Positions 43,941 to 53,324 of a DNA stretch of 64,000 nucleotides are shown piece by piece. Every line of letters begins with the position of its first letter. Positions within the stretch are counted from its first letter, which is position 1. A program made the translations under genes and the position numbers. The notes under the pieces are model-generated. The model saw only the letters and a program-made list of their open reading frames with translations. It was not told the DNA's origin and searched no databases. Origin of the DNA: Paracoccus yibinensis (GTDB lineage: Bacteria; Pseudomonadota; Alphaproteobacteria; Rhodobacterales; Rhodobacteraceae); assembly GCF_030846195.1 (NCBI RefSeq), contig NZ_JAVCWH010000011.1, positions 1 to 64,000 on the forward strand. Direction: 5' to 3'.

Positions 43941-44249
43941 TCAGCGCGCCTCGATCTCGGCCACGATGGCCGCGCCGGTCTTGTCGCCGATGATCCAGCC
44001 TTCGGGCAGGCTCGCGCGGATCAGATCGTCGGCCACCTGGTCGGCGCGCATCCAGGCCTCCAGCTGCTGCTGCGACTGCGGGGACAGGACCGGGCCGAAC
44101 AGCATCCGGTCCAGCGTGGCACCCATTGCCTCGGGGGTCGAACTGTCGCGCGGATCGCCCGGCGCGCCCTCGTTCAGCTCGGTCTCCCATCGGTCCAACC
44201 GGCTCTTCTCGTCGCCGATGGCCAAACGACAAATCCTGACAGGGCGCAT
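43941..44249 (-). pseudogene. C-terminal fragment of a class A beta-lactamase
   Basis: The frame reads IGDEKSRLDRWETELNEGAP, GDPRDSSTPEAMGATLDRML, LEAMRADQ-like helix text and DKTGAAIVAEIEAR. These are the omega-loop neighbour (RLDRWE..LN), the DPRDTTTP motif and the KTG motif of class A enzymes. The signal peptide, the SxxK serine and the SDN motif are missing, and the last strands after KTG are shortened. It abuts the start of an AmpR-like remnant, so a divergent ampR/bla pair has been cut down. It cannot give an active enzyme. Confidence 0.8.
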
Positions 44250-44257
44250 AAGGTGGC

Positions 44258-44380
44258 ATGGTGGACCGACCCAACTTTCCGCTGAACGGGCTGCGCGCCT
44301 TCGAGGCCGCGCACCCTGACGTGGCGCTGCGCATCTTCACCCACAACAACCCCCCACCGGCCGAACCCCCTCGGACATGG
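44258..44380 (+). pseudogene. AmpR-like LysR regulator with large internal deletion
   Basis: The first residues, MVDRPNFPLNGLRAFEA, are the start of AmpR-type LysR regulators of beta-lactamase. They run directly into AHPDVALRIFTHNN, which in intact AmpR lies about 100 residues later, in the effector domain (RAAHPFVDLRLFTNNN). The whole winged helix is lost by this joining. After about 44360 the frame no longer matches. It is the divergent partner of the beta-lactamase fragment. Confidence 0.7.
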
Positions 44381-44599
44381 GACGCAGGTCACCCCATGCA
44401 TCCCGATCGGCACGGGAACGGCCAGCAGCCCGCCGACGGCACCGTGCAGATCCCAGAGCCGTGAATCCCGAAACAGGGCGGCTCCGGCATGAGGAACTGC
44501 ACCCCAAGGCCCTATGGCAACATCCAGGTGGCGACCTTGAACGAAGGCGGGGTGCCGTCCAGCGTTCCAGCGCCCCCGCATCGTCGGCTGAAACGGCAT

Positions 44600-45140
44600 C
44601 GCGCTCGGCCGGTGTCAGCTCATCGACTTGGGCAGAGGGCGCGTGTGACCGGTCTGCGGATGTCTCGACATCTACGAACTGACGGCTCGCCGCCGTTTCA
44701 GGTGCGCAGCATGCCAGCACCAGTTCAGCGCGACCTCCGGGACCATCTTCGCCTCGCACAGACTGGCATTCGCCGACCTGTTCGGAGCGATCTGCCTTTC
44801 CGTGAACGCCTCGAAAGGCCTGCCGGCGGTGCAGATCTCATGGGATCTCGACGTGCAACTCAAGACGGCGTTCGTGCTCATGCACAAGCTACGCGAGGCC
44901 ATGACGGCTGAAACGCGGGAAGCCCATCTGGCGGCGAGGACAAGGTCGATGGCGCCGCGTTCGGAGGCCACGTCCGACCGGGAAACCTGCAGAAGCAGCG
45001 GATCGACCGGCGGCGACTGGCCAATCGCACCGGCAAGCGCCTCGTGGTGGTCGTCTTGCGTCAGCACGATGGCCGGACACTGACCCGAAGCTTCCCTCGG
45101 AAAGCCCAGGGTGTGGACTTTCCGCAAGAGAGAATCCTAC
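44600..45140 (+). pseudogene. IS1595-family transposase remnant
   Basis: In one frame after 44646, PVCGCLDIYELTARRRFRCA then QHQFSATSGTIFASHRL matches the zinc-ribbon N-terminus of IS1595 transposases. KTAFVLMHKLREAM follows. A frameshift near 44930 leads to KVDGAAFGGHVRPGNLQKQR and RLANRTGKRLVVVVLRQHDG in another frame. The first cysteine of the ribbon is a TGA at 44646-44648. The text ends by about 45140, before the DDE/N core is complete, so the gene is inactive. Confidence 0.75.
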
Positions 45141-45356
45141 GGCTGCGTCCCATTGAAAACAGAAAGGATTGCCCTTCCATCTCGGCATCGCAGATGGCCC
45201 GCCGTTTTTCATGACGTTGGTCCACTTTATAGCCGTAATGCCGGATTACATCATTAGCATCGTGCCTCGGCAGATGACGGAGAGTGGACGTGACCCCTCT
45301 CTTGTCCAGTGGCGCCCAGGTTGTTGGATGGGATGCGCAGGAAGAAGGATGCGGCA
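45141..45356. other. Gap between IS1595 remnant and the RraA-like gene
   Basis: Roughly 215 bases with no gene I can support on either strand. The next gene ends at 45357 on the minus strand. Confidence 0.35.
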
Positions 45357-46049
45357 TTAGGTTCTCGCCTGCTCAAAAGCACTCCAGGCGCGTTCGAAGG
45401 CGGCGAAGTCGAAGCCTTCCCGTCGTGCTGGATCCAGCACCAGACGCTCGGTTTCCTGCAAGGTCGCAATGGCACCGGCCAGGGCCGGGATGACTGCTGG
45501 CGGGACCACGACAGCGCCATGGCGGTCGGCATGGATCAGATTGCCCTGCCGGACCTCCAGCCCCATCACCCGGACCGGCTCTCCGACGCTTCGGACATGG
45601 ACGAAGCCGTGGCTCGGGCCGATGCTGCCGGCCATGATCGGAAAGTCCCTCGGCAAGTCGCCAAGATCGCGCACGACCCCGTTCGTCAGCGCGCCGGCCA
45701 TTCCGAATGCCTTATGGATGGTGGCATTGACTTCGCCCCAGAAGGCGCCGACGCAATGGGGATAGTCGAGATCCTCGATGACCGCGACGGACGGCTTCGG
45801 CGCGTCATGCATCGCCTTGTAATAGGCCATGCGCCGCGCGCGGACGATGTGAGGCGCTTCGTCCGGGGGGACTTTGCCAGCGATTTGAGCTGTTACGGCA
45901 AAGCCCACCAACGAACGTCCTGGCTGGGTGCTGATCATGGTGCCGCGGGTGAAGGCGTCGAAGCCGCGCCTGCCCTGGACAACCTCGATGGCATTGCAGA
46001 CGGTGGGGGTATCGACCCGGCCCAGCAGTTCCAGCAGTGCGTTGTCCAT
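45357..46049 (-). CDS. RraA-family aldolase/decarboxylase
   Basis: This 230-residue protein belongs to the RraA / HMG-aldolase-like family, lyases acting on 4-hydroxy-2-oxo acids or oxaloacetate with a divalent metal. It has VDTPTVCNAIEVVQGRRGFD, AFWGEVNATIHKAFGMAGAL and the key TNGVVRDLGDLPRDFPIMAG, with the substrate Arg and metal Asp in RD. DRHGAVVVPPAVIPAL also fits. It ends a long minus-strand operon and its ATG overlaps the hydrolase stop. A lyase step in sugar-acid breakdown is likely, but the exact substrate is unknown. Confidence 0.87.
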   Translation of the reverse strand: MDNALLELLGRVDTPTVCNAIEVVQGRRGFDAFTRGTMISTQPGRSLVGFAVTAQIAGKVPPDEAPHIVRARRMAYYKAMHDAPKPSVAVIEDLDYPHCVGAFWGEVNATIHKAFGMAGALTNGVVRDLGDLPRDFPIMAGSIGPSHGFVHVRSVGEPVRVMGLEVRQGNLIHADRHGAVVVPPAVIPALAGAIATLQETERLVLDPARREGFDFAAFERAWSAFEQART

Positions 46050-46738
46050 CAGTCCTCCAGCCAGCGGTGCAGAGCCGCCGTGGTTTCGTCGGGTTTCTCC
46101 AGCGGGGGCAAATGCCCGGCGCCCGGGATCATGACCAATCGCGACTGCGGCATCAGGCGGTGCATCAGGTCGTGGCGGTCGCGTGGGCAAAGCCGGTCCT
46201 CGGTTCCGGCCAGCACAAGCGCGGGGCCGGTGAACGACGCAAGCGCCGCCTGCCGATCCGCGCGATCGCGCAGGGCGCGGGACTGGCGGGCGAACACCTG
46301 CGGGCCAAGGGTCAGCGCCATGTCCATGCACAGATCAAGGATCGGAGCCGGATCGGGATGCGGCGCCAGATAGTTCGGGATCATGTCGTCGCCCATCACC
46401 GACGCCAGTTCCCCGGAAAGCGCGCGGTCGATCTGCGGCTGGCGGCGCGCCTGCATCTCGGGCAGTTCGGCGCGCGGATTGGTGGACAGCAGCGCCAGAC
46501 GCTCGACCCGTTCAGGGGCGCGGGCGACGATCTCCATCGCGACGATGCCGCCCATCGACAGGCCCGCCAGTGCGAAACGCGGCGGGCTGCGGCGCAGGAT
46601 GGCATCCGCCAGTGCGGGAATGCTGTCGGCATCGTCGGGGATGGCATTGATCACCCGGCGGGGATGCAGGGCGGCCGGAATGCTGCCCCACATGCGGGCA
46701 TCGCACATCATGCCGGGGATCAGGACGACGGGGTTCAT
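46049..46738 (-). CDS. Alpha/beta hydrolase
   Basis: This 229-residue alpha/beta-hydrolase has the start PVVLIPGMMCDARMW (oxyanion region), the nucleophile elbow LAGLSMGGIVAM near residue 78, the acid in LVLAGTEDRLCP and the His in IPGAGHLPPLEKP. There is no signal peptide. The ATG at 46738 is preferred; a GTG at 46774 in the same frame would overlap the previous gene. Its substrate could be an ester or lactone from the pathway in this cluster. Confidence 0.85.
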   Translation of the reverse strand: MNPVVLIPGMMCDARMWGSIPAALHPRRVINAIPDDADSIPALADAILRRSPPRFALAGLSMGGIVAMEIVARAPERVERLALLSTNPRAELPEMQARRQPQIDRALSGELASVMGDDMIPNYLAPHPDPAPILDLCMDMALTLGPQVFARQSRALRDRADRQAALASFTGPALVLAGTEDRLCPRDRHDLMHRLMPQSRLVMIPGAGHLPPLEKPDETTAALHRWLED

Positions 46739-46763
46739 CCGGCCCGCCCATGCCGCTGCGGCG

Positions 46764-47753
46764 TCATAGGTCACCTGTGTGAAGCAGGATCTGCTTCCAG
46801 ATCGCAATTTCGTCGAAAAGCGCGAATTCCCGCCGCAACCCGATGCCATCCGGCCCGAAGGGACCGTATTCCGCATGGGCCATGCCCATCACATGAACGG
46901 CCGCACCTGTTGGCGCCCCGAACATGCCCCAGCCGTCATGGCGACCGGTCAGTGACCAGCGGATGGCGGCGCGAGGCGGCATCATCGGGCCGTCCATCCC
47001 GATTACGTGATGGATCGCGAAAGTGGCCGACGGGAACGAGGAGCGCAGGCCAAGCCAGCTGTCCGCCACCGCCCGCGCGCTCAGCAGACTGCGCCCGCCG
47101 GCATGTTCTGCCAGGACTGCCCGGTCATAGCCGTGGATGACATGGGCAAGATCGCCCCGCATGATCCGCGTCAGGGTTTCGGCATACCGCTGGCCCCAGG
47201 GGTTGTCGTTGCCGCGCCCCAGGTAATCGCCCTGCATGTCCAGTTCCGGCGTCAAGGGACGACTGGCCTTCTGCGGACCGCCTTCGCGGGCGATCAGGCT
47301 TCGTGCGAAGTCCTGCGGATTTCCCCCAAGCTGCCGGATCAATCCGCCGTTGTCGCGCACCAGCCATTCATCGAAGATCGTGTCGGCGCGTGCCGCGCAG
47401 TCAGCGATGACCCTGATCTGGAACCGTCGCCCTGTCGCAGGTCCGAACCAGCCGTCGCCCCTGTGCGTGCCGGTCGAGATGATGCGGTGTGACGACAGGT
47501 ATCCGGTCGCGTCATCGCCCGACCAGATCACGTCCTCGCCAAACAATTCGCGATCGGGGAATTCATGCAGTGTTGCCATGGTGGCCGCGATGACGCCCTG
47601 GTTGCCGCGGGCCACCCCCATGGGCGTGCGAACCGGAATGTCACTGCTGTAGTAGTCGTGGAGGGTCGCCACGCCGCGATCCTCCCAGATTTCGCGGGTG
47701 ATCCCAAGGATGTAGTCAGGAAAGTCGTTCCAGCGGTTCGAAAACCCCTTCAT
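46764..47753 (-). CDS. Two-domain SnoaL-like protein A
   Basis: This 329-residue protein looks like two NTF2/SnoaL-like folds in tandem. It is a homologue of the protein at 57292-58305; shared text includes NVIAATMATL or GVIAATMATL, EFPDREL, GEDVIW, DEWLVRD, LIAREGGP, GRGNDN and WGQR, and both end IWKQILL or VWKQILL. No signal peptide or membrane segment is present. SnoaL-like folds can be isomerases, cyclases, hydratases or scaffolds, so function stays open. Its ATG overlaps the LacI stop as ATGA, so it is expressed from the importer operon. It is one of four SnoaL-like proteins in this cluster. Confidence 0.75.
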   Translation of the reverse strand: MKGFSNRWNDFPDYILGITREIWEDRGVATLHDYYSSDIPVRTPMGVARGNQGVIAATMATLHEFPDRELFGEDVIWSGDDATGYLSSHRIISTGTHRGDGWFGPATGRRFQIRVIADCAARADTIFDEWLVRDNGGLIRQLGGNPQDFARSLIAREGGPQKASRPLTPELDMQGDYLGRGNDNPWGQRYAETLTRIMRGDLAHVIHGYDRAVLAEHAGGRSLLSARAVADSWLGLRSSFPSATFAIHHVIGMDGPMMPPRAAIRWSLTGRHDGWGMFGAPTGAAVHVMGMAHAEYGPFGPDGIGLRREFALFDEIAIWKQILLHTGDL

Positions 47754-48775
47754 GCGGTATATCCTTCTGGCAGGCGAGCGGAGGAGCGGACGACAAGCGG
47801 TCCGTCGATGCGGGTCTTCACAGGGCCTGCGCGGCCCTCGATCTGGCCAAGCAGCGCCTCGACCGTCATTTCGACCATGCGGTTCACCGGCTGGCGGATC
47901 GTCGTCAGGTCATAGGCGGGCCAGGCCGCGATGGGCACATCGTCGTATCCGATGACGGAAACATCCCCGGGCACGCGAAGACCCATCGAAAAGCGCAGGA
48001 CGTCCATCACCGCAAAGGCCATGTGGTCGTTGCCCACGAAGATCGCGTCGGGACGATCCTGACCAAGGAAAAGATCCCTCGTCGCCGCGGACGCCCTGTC
48101 GCGCGAATAGGCGCCGTCGATCATGGAATGGGGCTCCAGCCCGGCTGCGGCCAGGGCCTGACGAAACCCCTCGGCGCGGTCCCGCCCGGTCGAGGCGTTC
48201 TGCCAGCCCATGATATGAGCAATGCGCCGGTGCCCTCCCTGGATCAGGAATTCGGCAGCCCGCCGCCCGCCTGCCACGTTGTCCGAGGTCACTTCGACCA
48301 AATCCGCATCGTCCTGGCCCCGATTGAACAAGACCAGTGGAATTCCAAGCGCCTTCAGATGCGCGGTAAGATCGTTGGTCATGGCGACCGATGCGGCGAC
48401 GATGCCATCGACCCGATAGTCGGTCAGTTCACGGATCACCTCGGCGACCTTGATCGTCGAACTTTCTGCCATGAAGACCAGGATGTGATAGCCACGTTCC
48501 TGCAAGGCGCGGGACAGCTGTTGGATGACGACGGGGTAGAACTGGTTTTCCAGATAGGCCACCACCAGCCCGATGATGCGGGTGCGCCCGGTGATCATCG
48601 CCCGTGCCAGCAGGTCGGGGCGATAGCCCAGTTCGGCAGCGGCGGCCCTGACCTTCTCGATCGTCCGGGGCGAGGCCGAGGCGCCGGGGGTGAACACCCG
48701 GCTGACTGCCGACTGGCTGACACCCGCCAGCCGCGCAACATCCATGGCCGTGATCTTGTCGGGATGATCGCTCAT
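47750..48775 (-). CDS. LacI-family regulator of the minus-strand operon
   Basis: This 341-residue protein has the LacI HTH at ITAMDVARLAGVSQSAVSRV, the hinge helix region and a periplasmic-binding-protein-like effector domain (DAIFVGNDHMAFAVMDVLRF, VPGDVSVIGYDDVPIAAWPA). It lies inside the operon with ATGA overlaps on both sides, so it is expressed together with the enzymes. The start at 48775 is chosen because of the overlap. It is a good candidate to bind TGCATTCGAATGCA, whose central CG is typical of LacI operators. Confidence 0.9.
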   Translation of the reverse strand: MSDHPDKITAMDVARLAGVSQSAVSRVFTPGASASPRTIEKVRAAAAELGYRPDLLARAMITGRTRIIGLVVAYLENQFYPVVIQQLSRALQERGYHILVFMAESSTIKVAEVIRELTDYRVDGIVAASVAMTNDLTAHLKALGIPLVLFNRGQDDADLVEVTSDNVAGGRRAAEFLIQGGHRRIAHIMGWQNASTGRDRAEGFRQALAAAGLEPHSMIDGAYSRDRASAATRDLFLGQDRPDAIFVGNDHMAFAVMDVLRFSMGLRVPGDVSVIGYDDVPIAAWPAYDLTTIRQPVNRMVEMTVEALLGQIEGRAGPVKTRIDGPLVVRSSARLPEGYTA

Positions 48776-49536
48776 TCCGCAGTCCATCCGCCATCGACGA
48801 TCAGATGCGTGCCCGTCACCATGGCCGAGGCATCCGAGGCAAGAAAGACCACCGCGCCCATCACGTCCTGGATTTCGCCCAGGCGGCCCAGCTTGATGCG
48901 CGACAGGATCCAGGCCCTGCGTTCGGGAATGGCAAGGGTCTGTTCGGCCAGGGGCGACCGAATGAAGGTAGGGCAGATCGTGTTGACCCGAACGCCGCTA
49001 GTCGCCCATTCCAGGGCCATGGCCTTTGTCATGCCCTCCAGGGCGTGCTTGCTGGCGCAATAGACCGTGCGGTCCGGCCCGCCGACATGACCCATCTGGG
49101 ACGAGACATTGATCAGCGACCCCGGCCGCCCGGCCGCGATCAGGCCGCGCGCCACCTCGCGCGTCAGGAAATAGGCAGCCCGCAGATTGAGCGCCATGGC
49201 GGCGTCATAATCCTCGGGGGTGGTGTCCAGGGCGGGGGCATGGCGCGCCATGCCGGCCGAATTCACCAGGATGTCGAAAGGACCGGTCGCGGCAACCGCG
49301 TCGGCCGTTCGCGCAAGATCGGTGATATCCAGCGGCAGGGCATGGGCCGCGCCGCTTTCGGCCTTGATCGCGTTCCGCACCTTGTCCAGTTCATCCGCCC
49401 GCCGCGCCGCCAGCCACACCTCGGCCCCGGCCTGGGCCAGGGCCGCGGCGGCGCCCAGGCCGATGCCCGATGTGGCGCCCGTCACAAGTGCCCGGCGGCC
49501 GTCCAGCCGGAAAGACGGGGTGCGGGGCAGCATCAT
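48772..49536 (-). CDS. Short-chain dehydrogenase in the SnoaL/importer cluster
   Basis: This 254-residue SDR has [20 protein letters not shown] near residue 18, [10 protein letters not shown], Ser in [10 protein letters not shown] and the catalytic YCASK near residue 158. The C-terminal [17 protein letters not shown] is normal. It starts at the MM codons overlapping the previous stop. It may oxidise a hydroxy group of the imported sugar-like compound. It is followed by the LacI gene with an ATGA overlap. Confidence 0.9.
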   Translation of the reverse strand: MMLPRTPSFRLDGRRALVTGATSGIGLGAAAALAQAGAEVWLAARRADELDKVRNAIKAESGAAHALPLDITDLARTADAVAATGPFDILVNSAGMARHAPALDTTPEDYDAAMALNLRAAYFLTREVARGLIAAGRPGSLINVSSQMGHVGGPDRTVYCASKHALEGMTKAMALEWATSGVRVNTICPTFIRSPLAEQTLAIPERRAWILSRIKLGRLGEIQDVMGAVVFLASDASAMVTGTHLIVDGGWTAE

Positions 49537-50843
49537 TCGGCGGCTACCCCATAGGGCACATTGCGTCCGCCATAGCGCCGCACCCGGATGTTGCACTGTT
49601 CGGCATGGCCAACGAAGCCTTCGAGCATGCACAGCCGGGAACCATAGGCCCCCACCATCGCCGCCGCCGCATCGGTGGTGATCTTCTGGTAGCTGTGGGT
49701 CTTCAGGAACTTGCCGACCCACAGCCCGCCGGTATAGCGCCCGGCCTTCTTCGTCGGCAGCGTATGGTTGGTGCCGATCACCTTGTCGCCATTGGCCACG
49801 TTGGTGCGGGGGCCGAGGAACAGCGCCCCATAGCTGCGCATGTGTTCCAGGAACCAGTCGTCGCGATCGGTCATCACCTGCACATGTTCATAGGCCATGT
49901 CATTGGCGACGCGCAGCATCTCCTCATGGCTGTCGCACAGGATCACCTCTCCGTAATCCCGCCAACTGACGGCGGCGATTTCAGAGGTGGGGAGGATTTG
50001 CAGCAGGCGGTCTATCTCGGCCAGGGTCGCCTCGGCCAGGCTGCGCGAGGTGGTGATCAGGCAGGCGGGAGAGTTGTAGCCATGCTCAGCCTGACCCAGA
50101 AGATCGGTCGCGCAGATCTCGGCATCGACCGTGTCGTCGGCAATCACCATGGTTTCGGTCGGGCCGGCGAAGAGGTCGATCCCCACCCTGCCGTAAAGCT
50201 GGCGCTTGGCCTCGGCGACAAAGGCATTGCCCGGCCCAACCAGCATGTCGACCGGCTTGATCGTTTCGGTGCCGATCGCCATCGCGCCGACTGCCTGAAC
50301 GCCCCCCAGCACAAGAATTTCATGCGCCCCGCCCATGTGCATCGCGGCCACGATGGCCGGGTGCGGCTCGCCCTTGACCGGCGGGGCCGAGGCGACGATG
50401 CGCGGCACACCGGCGACCGAGGCGGTCAGCACCGACATATGCGCAGACGCGACCATGGGAAACTTGCCCCCCGGCACATAGCAGCCAACCGATTCCACCG
50501 GGATGTTGCGATGCCCCAGGATCACGCCGGGCAGGGTTTCCACCTCGATATCGGTCATGCTCGCGCGCTGCGCCTCGGCGAAACGGCGGATCTGGGTCTG
50601 GGCGAAGCGAATATCTTCCATGTCGCGGGCCGACACCTTCTGCACCGCTGCTTCGATCTCGGAGGGGGAAAGACGGAAGCTGGATGCCACATAGCCATCG
50701 AATTTCCGGGCCAGGTCGCGGATGGCGGCGTCGCCACCTGTCTCGATATCCTTCAGGATCGTCTCGACCGTGGCGCGGACCCGTGCATCGTCCTGCGTCC
50801 GCTCGGCGTCCGGCTTGCCGGCCTTCAGGTGGTGGATGGCCAT
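49533..50843 (-). CDS. Histidinol-dehydrogenase-family (HpsN-like) alcohol dehydrogenase
   Basis: This 436-residue NAD- and zinc-dependent enzyme belongs to the HisD superfamily but is not placed in a histidine operon. It has [53 protein letters not shown] and the metal/catalytic [12 protein letters not shown]. The HisD-type EH pair is visible in AYEHVQVM and the C-terminal TNHTLPT carries a further His. Catabolic members such as HpsN oxidise a primary alcohol to a carboxylate in two steps. Here it would act on the unknown substrate of the importer. It is full length and coupled to the SDR gene. Confidence 0.85.
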   Translation of the reverse strand: MAIHHLKAGKPDAERTQDDARVRATVETILKDIETGGDAAIRDLARKFDGYVASSFRLSPSEIEAAVQKVSARDMEDIRFAQTQIRRFAEAQRASMTDIEVETLPGVILGHRNIPVESVGCYVPGGKFPMVASAHMSVLTASVAGVPRIVASAPPVKGEPHPAIVAAMHMGGAHEILVLGGVQAVGAMAIGTETIKPVDMLVGPGNAFVAEAKRQLYGRVGIDLFAGPTETMVIADDTVDAEICATDLLGQAEHGYNSPACLITTSRSLAEATLAEIDRLLQILPTSEIAAVSWRDYGEVILCDSHEEMLRVANDMAYEHVQVMTDRDDWFLEHMRSYGALFLGPRTNVANGDKVIGTNHTLPTKKAGRYTGGLWVGKFLKTHSYQKITTDAAAAMVGAYGSRLCMLEGFVGHAEQCNIRVRRYGGRNVPYGVAAE

Positions 50844-50852
50844 GTCAGAACC

Positions 50853-51359
50853 TCATGCAGTCGTGTCGGGATGGGGCGGGGTCTTCTCGCCACGGTCGAA
50901 AGCCTCCCACCCCTCGCCCTGGAAGATGTCGCGGCCCAGCTGGAACAGCACATGAGCTAGATCGACGGAAACCGGATTGTCGGCGATGCGGCCCTCGGCC
51001 ACGCGCCAGAAATCCATGTAGGGGATGCGGACGCGCCTGCCGGTGGGGGCAATGCCCATGAAGGGCCCGGAATGGGTCGCCTCGATATGGCCGAAGCAGG
51101 CCGCCCAGTCCCCGTCCGCAAGAAATTTTTCGGTCTTGTAGACACGATCCGTGAAGGCCGCGCGCAGCGGCAGCTGCCAGTTGCGGCGAAACTCGGCGAT
51201 GCCCCGCTTGGTGCCGGAACCCTGATTGCCGCGCCACAGGAAATCCTCGTGAAAATGCGCGGCCATGTCGTCCGACCCGGCGCCAAGGGCGGCTTCCATG
51301 CGATGGATGACGTCAATGGTTGCTTTAGAGCGCGCCACATGCGCTTCGGCCTCGGTCAT
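50853..51359 (-). CDS. Single-domain SnoaL-like protein B
   Basis: This 168-residue protein has one SnoaL/NTF2-like fold: MAAHFHEDFLWRGNQGSG, then FRRNWQLPLRAAFTDRV, DWAACFGHIEATHSGPFMGI and PTGRRVRIPYMDFWRVAEG. Such folds bind small ring or polyol compounds; in true SnoaL the Asp is catalytic. It overlaps the stop/start of the ATPase gene and precedes the HisD-like gene. It is one of four related-fold proteins in the cluster. Its role is unknown. Confidence 0.78.
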   Translation of the reverse strand: MTEAEAHVARSKATIDVIHRMEAALGAGSDDMAAHFHEDFLWRGNQGSGTKRGIAEFRRNWQLPLRAAFTDRVYKTEKFLADGDWAACFGHIEATHSGPFMGIAPTGRRVRIPYMDFWRVAEGRIADNPVSVDLAHVLFQLGRDIFQGEGWEAFDRGEKTPPHPDTTA

Positions 51360-52435
51360 GCCGTTTCCTTTCCTGCCGGCACGGTGCGGCGGTCGATCCG
51401 CTGCCCGGTGGTTGGGTCGAACAAATGGCAGATGCCGGCCGGCACATGCGCGGCGATGGGATCACCGATCTGCGCCGAGAAGTTCTTGGCCGCCCTGATG
51501 GCAACAAGCGCGCCGCCGGCTTGCACCGTCGCCATCGAGGAATCTCCCAGAAGCTCCATCGAGTAAACGGGGGCCGCGATCTCTCCGGCGGGTGCAAGGC
51601 CGGCATCCTCGGCGCGGAAGCCAAGGGTGACCTTGCCGTCGGAAACCCCGGCGAAACCGGGGATGCGGACATTGGCCGCCTCGAACACGCCGCCGCGTAT
51701 CTCGCCCGCGATCAGGTTCATGGCCGGGCTGCCGATGAAGCCTGCAACGAAGGTGTTGGCGGGCCGGTCATAGATCTGCAACGGGGTGCCGATCTGCTGA
51801 ACCTCGCCCCTGCTCATGACCACGACCCGGTCTGCCAGGGTCATCGCCTCGATCTGGTCATGGGTGACGTAGATCGTCGTGGTCTGCAATTCGTGGTGAA
51901 GGTTCTTGATCTGCGCCCGGGTCGAGACGCGCAGCTTGGCATCCAGGTTGGACAGGGGTTCGTCCATCAGGAAGACCTTGGGCTTGCGCACGATGGCGCG
52001 GGCAAGGGCCACGCGCTGCCGCTGCCCCCCGGAAAGGGCTGCGGGCTTGCGCTCCAGAAACTCGTTCAACTCTACGGCGGCGGCTGCGCGCATCACCCTG
52101 TCATGATGCTCGGCCTGGGGAATGCCCCGCACCTTCAGCGGGAAACGGATGTTTTCATAGACGGTCATCGTCGGATACAGCCCGTAGGACTGGAACACCA
52201 TCGCGATGTCGCGGTCCTTCGGCTCCAGGTCGTTGACGCGGCGTTCCCCGATCATGATGTCGCCCTCGCTTGCGTCCTCAAGCCCGGCGATCATCCGCAT
52301 GGTGGTCGTCTTGCCGCATCCCGAAGGCCCAAGCAGCACAAGGAATTCGCCGTCGTTGATGTCGAGGTTCATGGGCTTCAGCCCGACGAAGCTGCCCCAA
52401 CGCTTTGACAGGTTGCGAAGCTGGATACGGGCCAT
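51356..52435 (-). CDS. Carbohydrate ABC importer ATPase (MalK/UgpC-like)
   Basis: This 359-residue ATPase has Walker A GPSGCGKTT, signature LSGGQRQRVALARAI, Walker B KVFLMDEPLSNLDA and IYVTHDQIEAMTLADRVVVM. A C-terminal MalK-type regulatory OB domain begins near residue 240 (FIGSPAMNLIAGEI). It energises the importer formed by the two permeases and the binding protein upstream. MalK/UgpC-like ATPases serve sugars, polyols and glycerol-3-phosphate-like substrates. Confidence 0.92.
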   Translation of the reverse strand: MARIQLRNLSKRWGSFVGLKPMNLDINDGEFLVLLGPSGCGKTTTMRMIAGLEDASEGDIMIGERRVNDLEPKDRDIAMVFQSYGLYPTMTVYENIRFPLKVRGIPQAEHHDRVMRAAAAVELNEFLERKPAALSGGQRQRVALARAIVRKPKVFLMDEPLSNLDAKLRVSTRAQIKNLHHELQTTTIYVTHDQIEAMTLADRVVVMSRGEVQQIGTPLQIYDRPANTFVAGFIGSPAMNLIAGEIRGGVFEAANVRIPGFAGVSDGKVTLGFRAEDAGLAPAGEIAAPVYSMELLGDSSMATVQAGGALVAIRAAKNFSAQIGDPIAAHVPAGICHLFDPTTGQRIDRRTVPAGKETA

Positions 52436-52439
52436 GGGT

Positions 52440-53324
52440 TCAGCCTTTCACGGCGCCGGCGGTCAGGCCGCTGACGATCTGGCGTTGGAAGAACATCACC
52501 AGCACGAACAGCGGCGCGGTGACCGATACCACGGACGACACCGCGAACATCACGTTGCCCGCCGTCTGGGTCGTGCCGAGGAAGCTGGCGATCTTGGGGA
52601 TCATGGTCTGGTTTTCCTTGGAAAGAAGCATCGCCGTGACAGCGAAGTCGTTATAGGCGAGCAGGAACGAGAAAAGCCCGGTGGTGATGACGCCCGGCCA
52701 CATCACCGGAATGATCACATGACGGAACGCCTGGAAGCGTGAACAGCCATCGACCATGGCGGATTCGTCCAGTTCCTTGGGGATGTTGCGGAAAAAGCTG
52801 GTCAGCATCCACAACGTGAAGGGCTGGTTGATTGCCACCAGAACGATGATCGCTGTCGGAAGGTGCCCCCACAGGTTCCATTCGAAGAACGGCAGCAGAT
52901 AGCCGGAAACAAGCGTGATCGGCGGCATGGCGCGGAACACCAGGGCGACAAGCAGCAGCCAGAAGGCATAGCGGTAAGGGGACCGCGACAGGGCATATCC
53001 GCCCAGGGTGCCGAAGGTCAGCGAGATGCAGACCACCGCCACCACCACGATCAGCGAATTCAGCGCGGCACGCCAGAATTCCTCCTGGACCCACGCGCCG
53101 TAGTAGCCGTCACCCGTCATGCTGCTGCCGGTCTGTGCCTGCGTCAGCGGGCCGGTGATGGCGTTCATCCAGTCGGCCTTGGAAAAGAAGTCCCCCTCGA
53201 CCTTGAAGCTGCCCCAGAGCGTCCAGAGGAACGGAAAGGCGGCGACGATCAGCCACAGGATCAGAAATCCGCTCAGCAGGATCTGAAGTGTGGCGGGGCG
53301 TCTGTCGGCGATGCGGGTGGTCAT
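52440..53324 (-). CDS. Carbohydrate ABC importer permease (MalG-like)
   Basis: This 294-residue permease has an N-terminal helix (LLSGFLILWLIVAAFPFLWT), a periplasmic loop and five further helices. The EAA loop ELDESAMVDGCSRFQAFRHV lies near residue 190, typical of CUT1-type MalG/UgpE proteins. The C-terminal FFQRQIVSGLTAGAVKG is the expected LTAGAVKG end of this class. It overlaps the first permease's stop as ATGA. Confidence 0.92.
   Translation of the reverse strand: MTTRIADRRPATLQILLSGFLILWLIVAAFPFLWTLWGSFKVEGDFFSKADWMNAITGPLTQAQTGSSMTGDGYYGAWVQEEFWRAALNSLIVVVAVVCISLTFGTLGGYALSRSPYRYAFWLLLVALVFRAMPPITLVSGYLLPFFEWNLWGHLPTAIIVLVAINQPFTLWMLTSFFRNIPKELDESAMVDGCSRFQAFRHVIIPVMWPGVITTGLFSFLLAYNDFAVTAMLLSKENQTMIPKIASFLGTTQTAGNVMFAVSSVVSVTAPLFVLVMFFQRQIVSGLTAGAVKG

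Noticed and set aside
49533..50843. Calling the HisD-family gene a biosynthetic histidinol dehydrogenase
   Set aside because: It lies in a catabolic importer operon without other his genes and looks like the HpsN-type catabolic branch.
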